In this document: piece by piece, positions 16,667 to 25,648 of the stretch | Layout: each line of letters starts with the position of its first letter | How positions within the stretch are numbered: the first letter of the stretch is position 1 | Source of the DNA: Algoriphagus aestuarii | GTDB taxonomy: Bacteria > Bacteroidota > Bacteroidia > Cytophagales > Cyclobacteriaceae | Reading direction: 5' to 3' | Assembly (NCBI GenBank): GCA_017051695.1 | Contig: JAFIDK010000005.1 | Span: forward strand, 310,001 to 374,000 | DNA: 64,000 nucleotides | Translations under genes and position numbers: made by a program | The notes under the pieces: generated by a model | The model's database searches: none | What the model was told of the DNA's origin: nothing | What the model saw: only the letters and a program-made list of their open reading frames with translations

Positions 16667-17415
16667 TGCTTATTCTCAAACTTTATTTCAAAATCTGAAT
16701 ACCGATATTCTGCTCTGACAAATTGCTTTTTACCAGTGGAATCGATTCTATAACTGGTCCTTTCTCCATAAAATATAAATGGGTCAACTTCTTCCATGCT
16801 GTCATTTTCCAAAAGGCTTCTATGATCTTTCAATTGGACTTCATTACCCAGCATTTTAAAAGTTACCGGGTCAAAATAATACCACCATTCATCCTGATCA
16901 GGACCATAATTTACCCGAACCACCTCTGCCAGTTCTCCAGAAAGCAACGTTTTCTGTCCCTCATAAGTCAATGAAACCCCTTCATCATCCAGAAGCTTCC
17001 ATGGCTGGGCAATCACATAAAAAGCGGCATCAAAATCACTTTTTTTTGATTTTAGGAAATCAGGGTTTTGAATTGAATTTCCATTCATGGTGTATTGCAT
17101 TCTAGAACCATTAAAACTGGAAATATGAGATACACTATCGCTCTTCCATGAAATGGTGCCTTCCAGATAGGGTTTTAATCGGAACTCCATGAATTGATCA
17201 GTTTCAGACTCTATCGTTCCGTCTTCTTTCAATAGTCTGGTCCATTTTCTGAATTTTAAAAGCTCTAATTGATCCCAAGCCTCTTCTCCGCCATGCGCTT
17301 CAATTGCTTTTTTCAAAATCTCTTTTGCTTTTTGCTCAGGACTGGGTTTACAGCCTATCAATTGAATCACAAGAGTGAATAAGAAAAAGGAACTGACAAA
17401 TTTTCTCATGATCAT
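16663..17415 (-). CDS. lipoprotein with IEAHGG motif (paralogue 2)
   Basis: About 250 residues. The start is placed at ATG 17415, which overlaps the previous gene's TGA by 4 bp, with an alternative ATG at 17409; the longer frame from 17496 lies within the neighbour's coding sequence and lacks a signal. Lipobox IQLIGC. The segment AKEILKKAIEAHGGEEAWDQ mirrors the downstream paralogue, and later strands (WWYYFDPVTFKMLG) fit the same half-barrel type fold. Likely an outer-membrane or periplasmic lipoprotein; function not known. It lies in the middle of the glycosyltransferase operon. Confidence 0.65.
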   Translation of the reverse strand: MIMRKFVSSFFLFTLVIQLIGCKPSPEQKAKEILKKAIEAHGGEEAWDQLELLKFRKWTRLLKEDGTIESETDQFMEFRLKPYLEGTISWKSDSVSHISSFNGSRMQYTMNGNSIQNPDFLKSKKSDFDAAFYVIAQPWKLLDDEGVSLTYEGQKTLLSGELAEVVRVNYGPDQDEWWYYFDPVTFKMLGNEVQLKDHRSLLENDSMEEVDPFIFYGERTSYRIDSTGKKQFVRAEYRYSDFEIKFENKQ

Positions 17416-18752
17416 ATCTTTTTCGTTTTTAAGGGAAGTGCTCCGTTTTTCCAATCCCATGCCAAAGCGATTGCAACTAGAGAATATTCTATCCAAAGTA
17501 ACATCGGGCTTTCTGAATATTCTGGTTGACTATAGGCATGATACGATAAAATCACCGTGAAAGACCAAACCAGCACCGAGCGAATCCTTGTCAACATACT
17601 CAATCCCAAAACAGGAATCAGGTACCAAGGATGTACCACGGGCTGCAGCATCAAATACAATAGGTAAACCAAAACCCAAAGCTCCGCAAGTTGAACGGTG
17701 GATTCCCATCTTTTTCTCCAGCTGATCCAAACAATACCGATAAAGGTGATTACACTTAGAATTTTGGTCAATGTGGCAATCATATTATATCCTTTTATCC
17801 AATAACCAACTTCTCTTAATAAGAAATAAACCGAAGCATTAAATTCAAATTTACCTTGATACAGTCTTAGACTTTCCAGTAAATTTTGCCAGGAGTTTTG
17901 AAAGAGCAAGGGAAAGAAAGCTAAACCAAATACAAAAGCAGCTCCAAGCCAGAATCTCTTTGATTTCCGGATTTTTTCATTAAAAATAATAGATGGAATC
18001 AACATGAGAGGAAGGATTTTTATCCCAACAGCCAAAGACCAAAAACCTCCAAATGCTCCAGCATGCTCTTTTGACAAAAACCATAATGCGAATAACAAAG
18101 CCATTAAAACCAATCCTTCAAAATGTAGATTGCCTGTGATTTCGAAGATCACCAAGGGATTAAACCAATATAAAATCACCAATTTGATTTTTTTCTGATG
18201 CTTTTTTAGAAGGCCAAGCAAAAGCCAAAAAACCAGAATTTCCCCTAAAAGCAAGATGGCACGAAGGGTCACTATCGCTCCTTTCAGATTTGATTCCCCA
18301 CCTAGCGATCCAAGCCAAAAAAGCAATTGGTTGATTGGTGGATACACCGAAAAATAATCCGGTGAATTCATAGCATCCAATAGGGAATTTAAATAAGGAG
18401 ATTCTAATTCAGGATTTGACACCATCCATTCATTTGGGGTTTCTAAATAGGGGTTTTCTGCCAAACCTACCATTTCTCCATCCCAAAGAAATCTGGCATA
18501 ATCATCTGACCAGGTGGGGGTAGAAAAAAGTAAAATCAACCGAAGGAAAAATCCCCCTAAAAACCACCACCAATACTGAAAGCTCGAATCTGAAACAGAC
18601 TTGTAAAAGAAAAGCATCAGGCCAAACAACACTGAAAAAATCAGGAAAATTGACTTAAAATCAAGTCTTGGGATAGGAAACAAAAGGTAGACACCAGCCA
18701 TTAGGCACACCCAACTAGCTACTTGTAAAATCAGCCTCCAATTGAATTTCAA
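17412..18752 (-). CDS. GT-C type polyprenol-sugar glycosyltransferase (GT87/DUF2029-like)
   Basis: 446 residues with about 10-12 membrane segments throughout. The first periplasmic loop holds SDDYARFLWDGEMVGLAENPY, the acidic motif of GT-C enzymes that use lipid-phosphate sugars. The start is a TTG at 18752 overlapping the preceding TGA (TTGA), with no ATG until residue 19; the coupling supports TTG. In such families a mannose or other hexose is moved from polyprenyl phosphate to an acceptor on the periplasmic side. The DPM1-like GT2 two genes upstream could make its donor. Substrate is inferred, not shown. Confidence 0.75.
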   Translation of the reverse strand: MKFNWRLILQVASWVCLMAGVYLLFPIPRLDFKSIFLIFSVLFGLMLFFYKSVSDSSFQYWWWFLGGFFLRLILLFSTPTWSDDYARFLWDGEMVGLAENPYLETPNEWMVSNPELESPYLNSLLDAMNSPDYFSVYPPINQLLFWLGSLGGESNLKGAIVTLRAILLLGEILVFWLLLGLLKKHQKKIKLVILYWFNPLVIFEITGNLHFEGLVLMALLFALWFLSKEHAGAFGGFWSLAVGIKILPLMLIPSIIFNEKIRKSKRFWLGAAFVFGLAFFPLLFQNSWQNLLESLRLYQGKFEFNASVYFLLREVGYWIKGYNMIATLTKILSVITFIGIVWISWRKRWESTVQLAELWVLVYLLYLMLQPVVHPWYLIPVLGLSMLTRIRSVLVWSFTVILSYHAYSQPEYSESPMLLWIEYSLVAIALAWDWKNGALPLKTKKI

Positions 18753-19624
18753 AGCCCTAGAGCCCTTCTCAGCTCTTCATCCTGCAGTTGGTTCTTATTC
18801 CAATAATCCAATTTTTCGATCGACCTTCTTGTGGCAATAGTCCGCTCCACCTGTCCGTCCGCTTTGGTCTGTATCTCCTCCCAACTGATGATTTCAAAGG
18901 GAAAAAATTGCTGATACCTAACTACTAGTTTCCTGTTGATCGTCTTATAATCAACCGTTAACTCTTCCTGATTGCCACTAATGGTTCTTTTGCTGATCGA
19001 TGCTCTTTCTACCTTTAATGGGATATGAGTAAATCTTTGAAAAATCAGGGAAGGTATCAACCGAATATCTCCCTCAGGAACTATGGATGGGTTAAGTCGT
19101 ATGGTATTAAAAATCTCATCTTCACTTGGTCCTTCCAGTTTTAACTCTTGGTCACCTTCAGATTCAAAGTATGAAAACAACTGCGCTCTGTAAGATCCGT
19201 TTTTCCAATTCATTTGGGTAAAAGACTGACCACACCATTCGGCAACCGAAGCTGTAATTTTAAAAGCATTTTCCTCATCATAAACTGGGGTAAACACTGA
19301 CAGCATCGTATGATAGGGATATACTCCGGTTACAAAATCCCTCGTCATGTTCAATTTGATAACTTTTCTCGCATCAGCTCCTGCCTCCTGGGGATTATCT
19401 AGTTTTACTTGATTTCTCCTCGAAAAATCTTCCGTCACGAAAATCATGACTGCAGTTCCTTCTCTTCGCTCTCCATAGCGATATTGATCCAAATCAAAAA
19501 CATTGATTTCCGCTTTTCCTTGATACCAATACCCGGAAAATTGATCCTCGTCCACGCCCGATCTGGGATTGCCACCACAGCTGATCAAGGAAATTATCGA
19601 AAATAGTGCGACTAGTTGTCTCAT
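18749..19624 (-). CDS. lipoprotein of unknown function
   Basis: 291 residues from ATG at 19624 (a TTG three codons upstream is less likely). Lipobox SLISC near residue 15. Conserved-looking stretches are GYWYQGKAEINVFDLDQYRYG and MTRDFVTGVYPYHTM, then EWCGQSFTQ. Relatives in Bacteroidota are, from memory, often labelled 'septum formation inhibitor Maf', but nothing here resembles Maf nucleotide pyrophosphatase, so that name should not be used. Envelope location is clear; function unknown. Overlaps the GT-C gene by 4 bp. Confidence 0.65.
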   Translation of the reverse strand: MRQLVALFSIISLISCGGNPRSGVDEDQFSGYWYQGKAEINVFDLDQYRYGERREGTAVMIFVTEDFSRRNQVKLDNPQEAGADARKVIKLNMTRDFVTGVYPYHTMLSVFTPVYDEENAFKITASVAEWCGQSFTQMNWKNGSYRAQLFSYFESEGDQELKLEGPSEDEIFNTIRLNPSIVPEGDIRLIPSLIFQRFTHIPLKVERASISKRTISGNQEELTVDYKTINRKLVVRYQQFFPFEIISWEEIQTKADGQVERTIATRRSIEKLDYWNKNQLQDEELRRALGL

Positions 19625-19634
19625 TTGATTCAAG

Positions 19635-20345
19635 TTACCAATATTTAAAAATCGTCCAAATTATTTTGTAACCTGCTCCGATCACTCCTTTGACAGTGCC
19701 GCTGACTTTAGAGACACCGATTCTCTTTCTGTAGTTTACAGGGACTTCTGTATAGCGGAGGCCTTTTTTGTGAGCTTTGATTTGCATCTCGATAGTCCAA
19801 CCAAAATTCTCATCCACCATATCCAGTTCCAAGAGTTTCTTCCACCTGATCGCCCGAAAAGGGCCCAAATCGGAAAAATCAGCCCGCTGGATATACTTCA
19901 TCATCGTCGTCGCCAACCAATTTCCAAAAACCTGAGGAAAGGTCATCGAACCAGCCTCTTTTTGCCCTTTGGCTCTGGAACCTATCACCATATCCGCTTG
20001 GTCATTCCATATAGGCTGGATTAAATCAATCATCTCCTCCGGGTAATCACTATAATCACCGTCTAAAAAAACGACGATATCTGGTTGGACCGCTTGCTTT
20101 TTTATCCAATCCATCGCAGTCAAGCAAGCCTTTCCATATCCTTTTTGGGGTTCAAAGACAACAATCGCCCCTTCTTTCTCAGCTGCGACTTTGGTACCAT
20201 CTGTCGAGTTATTATTGGCTACGACAACATTTCGAACCAAGCCGGGAATTTCCCTGATCACAAAAGGAATTGATTTTTCCTCGTTGTAAGCCGGAATGAT
20301 CACATCCACAATGGAAGAAGTATGACTAGATGGTTTATTTTCCAA
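19635..20345 (-). CDS. GT2 glycosyltransferase, DPM1-like polyprenyl-phosphate sugar synthase
   Basis: 236 residues, soluble GT-A fold. VIIPAYNEEKSIPFVI opens the domain, followed by VVANNNSTDGT, PQKGYGKACLTAM, the metal-binding region VFLDGDYSDYPEEM and GSRAKGQKEAGSM. The length and the NFGWTIEMQIKAHKKGLRY block match dolichyl-phosphate mannose/glucose synthase relatives without membrane tail. Expected to attach a hexose to undecaprenyl phosphate on the cytosolic side. No ATG is available; TTG at 20345, overlapping the upstream gene by 11 bp, is the likely start. It probably supplies the GT-C enzyme in the same operon. Confidence 0.8.
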   Translation of the reverse strand: MENKPSSHTSSIVDVIIPAYNEEKSIPFVIREIPGLVRNVVVANNNSTDGTKVAAEKEGAIVVFEPQKGYGKACLTAMDWIKKQAVQPDIVVFLDGDYSDYPEEMIDLIQPIWNDQADMVIGSRAKGQKEAGSMTFPQVFGNWLATTMMKYIQRADFSDLGPFRAIRWKKLLELDMVDENFGWTIEMQIKAHKKGLRYTEVPVNYRKRIGVSKVSGTVKGVIGAGYKIIWTIFKYW

Positions 20346-21804
20346 GACTATAAGCTTTGAATGAGGTAATGAAAACCAAACTATAGCCTAATGCGAGCAT
20401 CAGGTGAAACGGCAACATTTCAAAAGTTTTCCACTGAATATGAAGCAATACCATACCCCAGAAAATCAAGGCAAACAATCCCTCAAAATAAGTGGTGACC
20501 GGGATTTTGAAATGAACATAAAGGTTTGATTTCAAACCGGATTTTTCATTTTCCAGATTAAATTTCGGTGTACGGATAAAAGGGGATTTTTTGCCAGTCA
20601 GCCCTTCCCATACTGCCTGGGCATTGTGCAGTGCCAACCCCATCGAAACAGACAGAAAAAGCGGCAACTGCCAAAAGACCTGACCCAAGCTTTTGATAAA
20701 AGACCTTCTTGCATAAAAATAAGATACCAGATAGACTCCGGCAATAATGACAAAACCGATCATAAATACTCCTGCCAATTTAAATAATCGCTCGGGAATT
20801 AATCCCTGAACTCCCGCCCACCAAACTCCGATGCTGCTAAAACTGACCAATAAAATGGCGATGAATATAGAGCTATTGAATAGATGGGCCATTGCATGGA
20901 ACTTGACACGAAAAGGCAAATCCTGACCTAAAACACCATGGATATGCTTCACTGCACATTCTGCCCCGCCTTTGGTCCAGCGAAACTGCTGTGATTTGAC
21001 AGCAGACATGATTGGTGGTAATTCAGCCGGAGATTCGATTTCAGGTCTATAAATAAATTCCCAACCTTTTCTCTGAGCACGATAGCTCAAATCCAGATCT
21101 TCAGTCAAGGTATCATCGTGCCAGTTGCCAGCATCCAAAATGCAGCTTTTACGCCAGATTCCTCCAGTGCCATTGAAATTGATAAAAGCTTGCTGGTTAT
21201 TTCTGCCCATCTGCTCTATCAGAAAATGAGCATCCAATGCAAATGCCTGAAGTCTAGTCAGTAGAGAGTAATTCCTATTTAAATGCGTCCATCTAGATTG
21301 GACCATCCCGATTTTATCTGAAGAGAAAAACGGCAGTGTTTTGATCAAAAAGTCAGGGTCCGGCACAAAATCCGCATCAAAAATGGCTATAAACTCTCCA
21401 CTTGCCACTTCCAATCCCTCCTTCAATGCACCCGCTTTAAACCCCTTTCTATCCAATCGATGAATATAGTTGAAATTGGTTTCAGGATATTTTTTCAATT
21501 CCCTTTGGATCAATTCGGCTGTTTCATCAGTGCTGTCATCCAAAATTTGAATTTCCAATAAATTTTTGGGATAATTTATAGCAGCAACTGCCTGAATCAA
21601 CCGCTCGACTACATACAATTCATTGTATATGGGAAGTTGAAGCGTCACTTTCGGGAAATCACTGATTTGTTTCAGGGGAGTTTTGGCAAGTTTTTTCCGC
21701 GCTTTCCAAAAATTCCAAAGTAAGTTTCCCTGAGCCAAGCTGTAAAGGAAAATAAACAGCATTCCCAGGATATAAATCCCTATCAACAGGTAAAGAAAGA
21801 TCAT
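20335..21804 (-). CDS. processive GT2 glycosyltransferase, CslA/cellulose synthase-like
   Basis: 489 residues. One N-terminal membrane helix (2-24), a cytosolic GT-A domain, then about four C-terminal helices. The processive GT2 signature is complete: DDS at 89-91, DAD at 143-145, TED at 234-236, and QQFRW at 272-276. Blocks GFKAGALKEG, VQSRW, SLLTRLQAFALDAHF and FNGTGGIWR recall plant CslA glucomannan synthases more than BcsA, and no PilZ domain is present. Predicted to build and extrude a beta-linked polysaccharide from a nucleotide sugar. ATG at 21804, directly abutting the polyferredoxin stop. A GH113-like glycosidase in the same operon supports a mannan-type product, as inference. Confidence 0.85.
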   Translation of the reverse strand: MIFLYLLIGIYILGMLFIFLYSLAQGNLLWNFWKARKKLAKTPLKQISDFPKVTLQLPIYNELYVVERLIQAVAAINYPKNLLEIQILDDSTDETAELIQRELKKYPETNFNYIHRLDRKGFKAGALKEGLEVASGEFIAIFDADFVPDPDFLIKTLPFFSSDKIGMVQSRWTHLNRNYSLLTRLQAFALDAHFLIEQMGRNNQQAFINFNGTGGIWRKSCILDAGNWHDDTLTEDLDLSYRAQRKGWEFIYRPEIESPAELPPIMSAVKSQQFRWTKGGAECAVKHIHGVLGQDLPFRVKFHAMAHLFNSSIFIAILLVSFSSIGVWWAGVQGLIPERLFKLAGVFMIGFVIIAGVYLVSYFYARRSFIKSLGQVFWQLPLFLSVSMGLALHNAQAVWEGLTGKKSPFIRTPKFNLENEKSGLKSNLYVHFKIPVTTYFEGLFALIFWGMVLLHIQWKTFEMLPFHLMLALGYSLVFITSFKAYSLGK

Positions 21805-23349
21805 TTAGGCATTTAACTTTATGGAATCATTTCCAATGATAATAGGTAATTCATTGATTCTTCCTTCCTCGGAATTATTTTCAAGTTTCAATACTCCTCT
21901 TGGGCATACTGAAGAGCAAACCCCGCATCCAACACAACTGGAACGAACGATGTTTTGCCCTCTTTGAGCGTACCAGCGAACGTCAATTCCCATTTCACAA
22001 TAGGTTGAACAGTTTCCACAGGAAATACATTGACCACCGTTTGTAGTAATTCTGAATCTGGATTTAAATCGTTGTACCATGCCCAGGTATGCTGCCAATG
22101 GACATCCGAATCTACACCAGACTCTATTTCCCATAAAGGGATAAAAGCCTGTTCCAACCACGCCTGCGAAGGCTGATCCGATTGCGAAACCATAAAACGA
22201 ATGTAACTGGTTCGTTACATTTCCCAAAAGACTAAATCCTGAAAAGTAATTGACGATGGTCAATAGTGTCATAACTACTGCCAAAACCAACACAGAATGG
22301 ATAATTACCCGTTCATATTTCCAGGCTTTTAGACTTTTATCAGAAAGCTGTCTGTAAGGATCTCCAACCGTCTCGGCCAAGCCACCACATCCACAGACCC
22401 AGGAACAATACCATCTCTTCCCGTAGAAATAGGTAAACACGGGAACACCTATAATTATCAATAGAATCCCCCAGATCAACATAAACATCCCAACACCTCC
22501 GCTACTTAAAAATGTGTCGATTTGGTAAGCATAGAAAAAGTCATAATCCAGTGGCCAGATATTCTTAAAGTCAAAGTAAGGCTGATTGAAAAGGACTAAA
22601 ATTTCTGGTATGAGGAATGCAAAAGCGGTCTGAAAAAACATCACGGAAGCTGTACGAAGCTGTTGATATTTATTTCCTCTATATTTTCTGAACATTCGGA
22701 TCCCCATCACCAATATCGCCAAAGTGTAAATCAGTCCATAAAGAAACCATTGGCTGGCAGGATTACCACTTAATAGTAAACTGATTGGGTCGACCATTGC
22801 CACAAGATTGACCAAGTAGGCTGGGAACCAATAAAGGATGATATAAAACAAGATCAGATAGGCTCCTGTAATCATTCCCATCCAGCCTCTATTTTTCATG
22901 GAAGAGTGGAATACCCCATTGTTTTTGACACCTGCAGGTTCATTTTGGTGTTTTGGAAGATTATAAAGTAGTCCTCCTATTGCTGCCAATCCGATCGATA
23001 ACATCAAAAACAACCAAGGATTATCTTTTACCGGACTTGATAAAGCCTCTTTCGCAAGGGGAAAGCTGTAATCATCCCAAATGACCTGATCCCAAAGTGC
23101 CTGCTCTTTTAGAGCATCGTTGAAGCTGTTGAAATTGGTTTTGAAAGAAGAAATAAATTCAAAATTGGAATGATAGACTTCTCCATACATTGGCGTCAAA
23201 ACCTCCACCATTTTTTCCTGATGAATGTCTTTGGTATTTTCCAGCACCGTTTCCTTATCCAGCTGATAGGATCCCAGAAAAGGAATGAGGGTGAACGTTC
23301 CAATGCCCACTAAGAATAAAAGAATCCCTATTTTTTGAATAAGCTTCAT
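21805..23349 (-). CDS. membrane polyferredoxin (NapH/CcoG/NosR-like 4Fe-4S protein)
   Basis: 514 residues with about seven membrane segments. Cysteine motifs come in order: RWYCSWVCGCGG and VWCRFGCPL, each following a membrane helix as in the NapH/NosR/CcoG family, then two classic 4Fe-4S ferredoxin motifs, CISCGNCSTYCEMGI and CVGCGVCSSVCPRG, at the C-terminus. Predicted to pass electrons between the membrane and cytosolic partners. The upstream flavoprotein gene overlaps it by 4 bp, so the two may form an electron-transfer module. Final acceptor unknown. Confidence 0.85.
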   Translation of the reverse strand: MKLIQKIGILLFLVGIGTFTLIPFLGSYQLDKETVLENTKDIHQEKMVEVLTPMYGEVYHSNFEFISSFKTNFNSFNDALKEQALWDQVIWDDYSFPLAKEALSSPVKDNPWLFLMLSIGLAAIGGLLYNLPKHQNEPAGVKNNGVFHSSMKNRGWMGMITGAYLILFYIILYWFPAYLVNLVAMVDPISLLLSGNPASQWFLYGLIYTLAILVMGIRMFRKYRGNKYQQLRTASVMFFQTAFAFLIPEILVLFNQPYFDFKNIWPLDYDFFYAYQIDTFLSSGGVGMFMLIWGILLIIIGVPVFTYFYGKRWYCSWVCGCGGLAETVGDPYRQLSDKSLKAWKYERVIIHSVLVLAVVMTLLTIVNYFSGFSLLGNVTNQLHSFYGFAIGSAFAGVVGTGFYPFMGNRVWCRFGCPLAAYLGMVQRFKSRFRITTNGGQCISCGNCSTYCEMGIDVRWYAQRGQNIVRSSCVGCGVCSSVCPRGVLKLENNSEEGRINELPIIIGNDSIKLNA

Positions 23350-24701
23350 ACGCTAGCTCCGAATAACTTTTGAATGAGTGACCTTTTTCCCAAATGAATG
23401 GAAGTTCCAAACTGGAAATTGAAAGCCTTTTGAATTTCTATATGGTAAGGAGCAAAGAATTCAGGATCAAAGTTGGCTTTAGCCAGATTTGACACGACTT
23501 TTTCACCATTCCATTTTTCTTTGATCGCCCGGTCAAAAAATTCATGCCTCAGTCTGAAACCAAAATTATTGACACCTACTACCTCTTTATTTTTTGTTAA
23601 CAGCATTCGAAATGCGACTTTCCCAGATTCATGCTCCCAATAAAATGAATCAAAGTATTCCTGATCCCAAGTTGCAGGTACAGTCCCGTAAGTTTGGTAC
23701 TCTATGTCCAGGAATTTGGCAGAATTAAACCAAACTCCTGGGCGATAGGCAGTAGGTTTTCCTGCAAGTGTATAAGCGAGTGTTTCCCCATGCATCCGTC
23801 CTGTATACCAAACCTGTTCTATAGGTTTTCTATCTGGAGCCGGGATTTCTAAAAATTCCGCACAATCTCCAATCGCATACACATGTGGAAGGTTGGTTTT
23901 AAAATAAAGATCCACTTTTACCCCCCTGTTTGTTTCCAATTCAGAGTTTTTCAAAAAATCAATATTTGGGGACACTCCTGCAGTCAAACCTACAAACTGG
24001 CAGGAAATCTCTTGTCCGGACTTAGTCCGAACCGATTTTACTTTACCATTTTCATCGGAGATGATTTCTTCCAATTCCTCTCCTAATCTCAAGTCTATGT
24101 GATGCTCCTTGATATGTCTCCCCACCAGTTCTGACTCTTCCTTTGGTAAAACAGTATTCCAAAAGCCGCTTTCACGAACTAGAAATGTCACTGGAATCTT
24201 TTTATAAGCCAGCATTTCCGCCATTTCGATTCCTATCAACCCGCCTCCTACAATTACCGCCCTCTCCACGCCACTTCTCGTCAATGCTTCCATCGATTCT
24301 AGGTCCTGCTTGGAATACAATCCTTGCACTCCCATTAAATCCTGACCGGGCCAACCAAATTTGTTTGGTTTAGAACCGGTGGCAATTACCAAATCATCGT
24401 AAATAAGTGTATCGCCAGATTGAAACTTGATGGATTTCTGATCAAAATCCACAGATGAAACCCAAGCTTCCATCAAGTCAATCCGGTTCTTTTCCCAAAA
24501 CCAAGGCTCATAAGGCTGAGTATGCTCAAATTTCATGTGTCCCATGTACACATACATCAAGGCCGTTCTGGAGAAGAAATACTTAGATTCACCCGAGATG
24601 AGTGTGATTTTTACTTGATCGTCCAGTTTTCTTAATTGACGGGCACAAGTCACTCCGGATATTCCATTGCCAATGATGACCACATGGCGGTTAGATTTCA
24701 T
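23346..24701 (-). CDS. NAD(P)/FAD-dependent oxidoreductase
   Basis: 451 residues from ATG at 24701. Two-dinucleotide-fold flavoprotein: FAD motif VVIIGNGISGVTCARQL near the N-terminus, ATGSKPN, NAD(P) motif AVIVGGGLIGIEMAEML near residue 150, and the second FAD motif HVYAIGDCAEF near 280. A C-terminal domain of about 130 residues extends beyond the core. Related to NADH-dependent nitrite reductase/rubredoxin reductase-type enzymes. It heads a run of ten tightly packed genes and overlaps the polyferredoxin by 4 bp, so it probably feeds electrons to it. Cytosolic. Confidence 0.85.
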   Translation of the reverse strand: MKSNRHVVIIGNGISGVTCARQLRKLDDQVKITLISGESKYFFSRTALMYVYMGHMKFEHTQPYEPWFWEKNRIDLMEAWVSSVDFDQKSIKFQSGDTLIYDDLVIATGSKPNKFGWPGQDLMGVQGLYSKQDLESMEALTRSGVERAVIVGGGLIGIEMAEMLAYKKIPVTFLVRESGFWNTVLPKEESELVGRHIKEHHIDLRLGEELEEIISDENGKVKSVRTKSGQEISCQFVGLTAGVSPNIDFLKNSELETNRGVKVDLYFKTNLPHVYAIGDCAEFLEIPAPDRKPIEQVWYTGRMHGETLAYTLAGKPTAYRPGVWFNSAKFLDIEYQTYGTVPATWDQEYFDSFYWEHESGKVAFRMLLTKNKEVVGVNNFGFRLRHEFFDRAIKEKWNGEKVVSNLAKANFDPEFFAPYHIEIQKAFNFQFGTSIHLGKRSLIQKLFGASV

Positions 24702-24750
24702 CAAGAAATTGGGTTAGGATGAAAAAGAAATCAGAAAGTAAAAGTTACGA

Positions 24751-25578
24751 TTATTGTTTGTTTAGATTCCAATCGTAATCCAAATAACTGATTTTGGCAT
24801 TTTTATCAATTTTTACATTGCTGTATTGGTTCAAAAAATCAATCAAAGACCCATTATCCGTAAAATCACCTTTGAACCAGGAGAAAATCGAAGATAACTG
24901 GACAGCACTTTTAGTGATTTTATTTCTTGTGTCTCCGTTGATAAAAGCTTTTGCTTGAGCATCCAACTGAGAATCAAGTTTAGCAGGCACAAATGCTTCA
25001 TTCAGTAAAGGCGGGCAGGAAATGGAAGCACAGTTTACCGCAAAGTGAATTCTAGGTTCATCAAATTCTTTTCGCAAAATCCCATGTTCAATTTCATCCA
25101 AGTTGAAATCCTCGCCTTCGATCTTGAAAAACTTATAATGCCATACATCACTGACCAATGGGATTTTTAAAGCTGGGCCCAGATCCTTGATACTTTTAGT
25201 CGGATAATTGTCTACAATCAATTTTACTGTAAAAGCATTGTATGCATTGATCCAATAAGCCAATCGTTCTTCTCTGGACCAGGATTTTTTATCGGGTCTT
25301 TTACTACTTAAAATTTTTAAATAGGCTTCTAATTTGCCTTTATCCTTTACAAATCCTTCATAGTCTACCATTCCAGAGGCATCGACATGTTTCTTCAAAA
25401 GTTCATTCCAAGCAGTGTGGTCTGGGCCGTTTTCGGCATATCCATCCACTTTCATTTCTGCTTTATCCTTGGTAATTGTTTCTTTCACCTCAGAATTTGA
25501 ATTTTGGCAGGATAATGAGAAAAATGCCAATCCGGCAAGCAAAGTTATTTTCATTTGATTCATGAGTTCTTTTTTCAT
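24751..25578 (-). CDS. DUF547 domain lipoprotein
   Basis: About 275 residues. Lipobox FFSLSC near residue 25. The start is uncertain: ATG at 25578, 25563 or 25554 all precede the signal, and the last gives the most typical n-region. DUF547 blocks (PF04784) are present: AYWINAYNAFTVKLIVDNYP, IHFAVNCASISCPPL and LSSIFSWFKGDF. Several family members sit beside redox or arsenosugar genes, but the activity is unknown; a papain-like fold with the Cys in NCASISCPP has been suggested. Follows the rhodanese gene by about 70 bp on the same strand. Confidence 0.85.
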   Translation of the reverse strand: MKKELMNQMKITLLAGLAFFSLSCQNSNSEVKETITKDKAEMKVDGYAENGPDHTAWNELLKKHVDASGMVDYEGFVKDKGKLEAYLKILSSKRPDKKSWSREERLAYWINAYNAFTVKLIVDNYPTKSIKDLGPALKIPLVSDVWHYKFFKIEGEDFNLDEIEHGILRKEFDEPRIHFAVNCASISCPPLLNEAFVPAKLDSQLDAQAKAFINGDTRNKITKSAVQLSSIFSWFKGDFTDNGSLIDFLNQYSNVKIDKNAKISYLDYDWNLNKQ

Positions 25579-25648
25579 CACTTACGTGTATTAAAACTTT
25601 TGAGATGACTCAACAAGTCGATTTGTCTTCTCAATGACAAACTAAATT

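Noticed and set aside
18749-19624. 'Septum formation inhibitor Maf' as the name of this lipoprotein
   Set aside because: Database label from memory for relatives, but no Maf motif or nucleotide-pyrophosphatase fold is visible; left as unknown.
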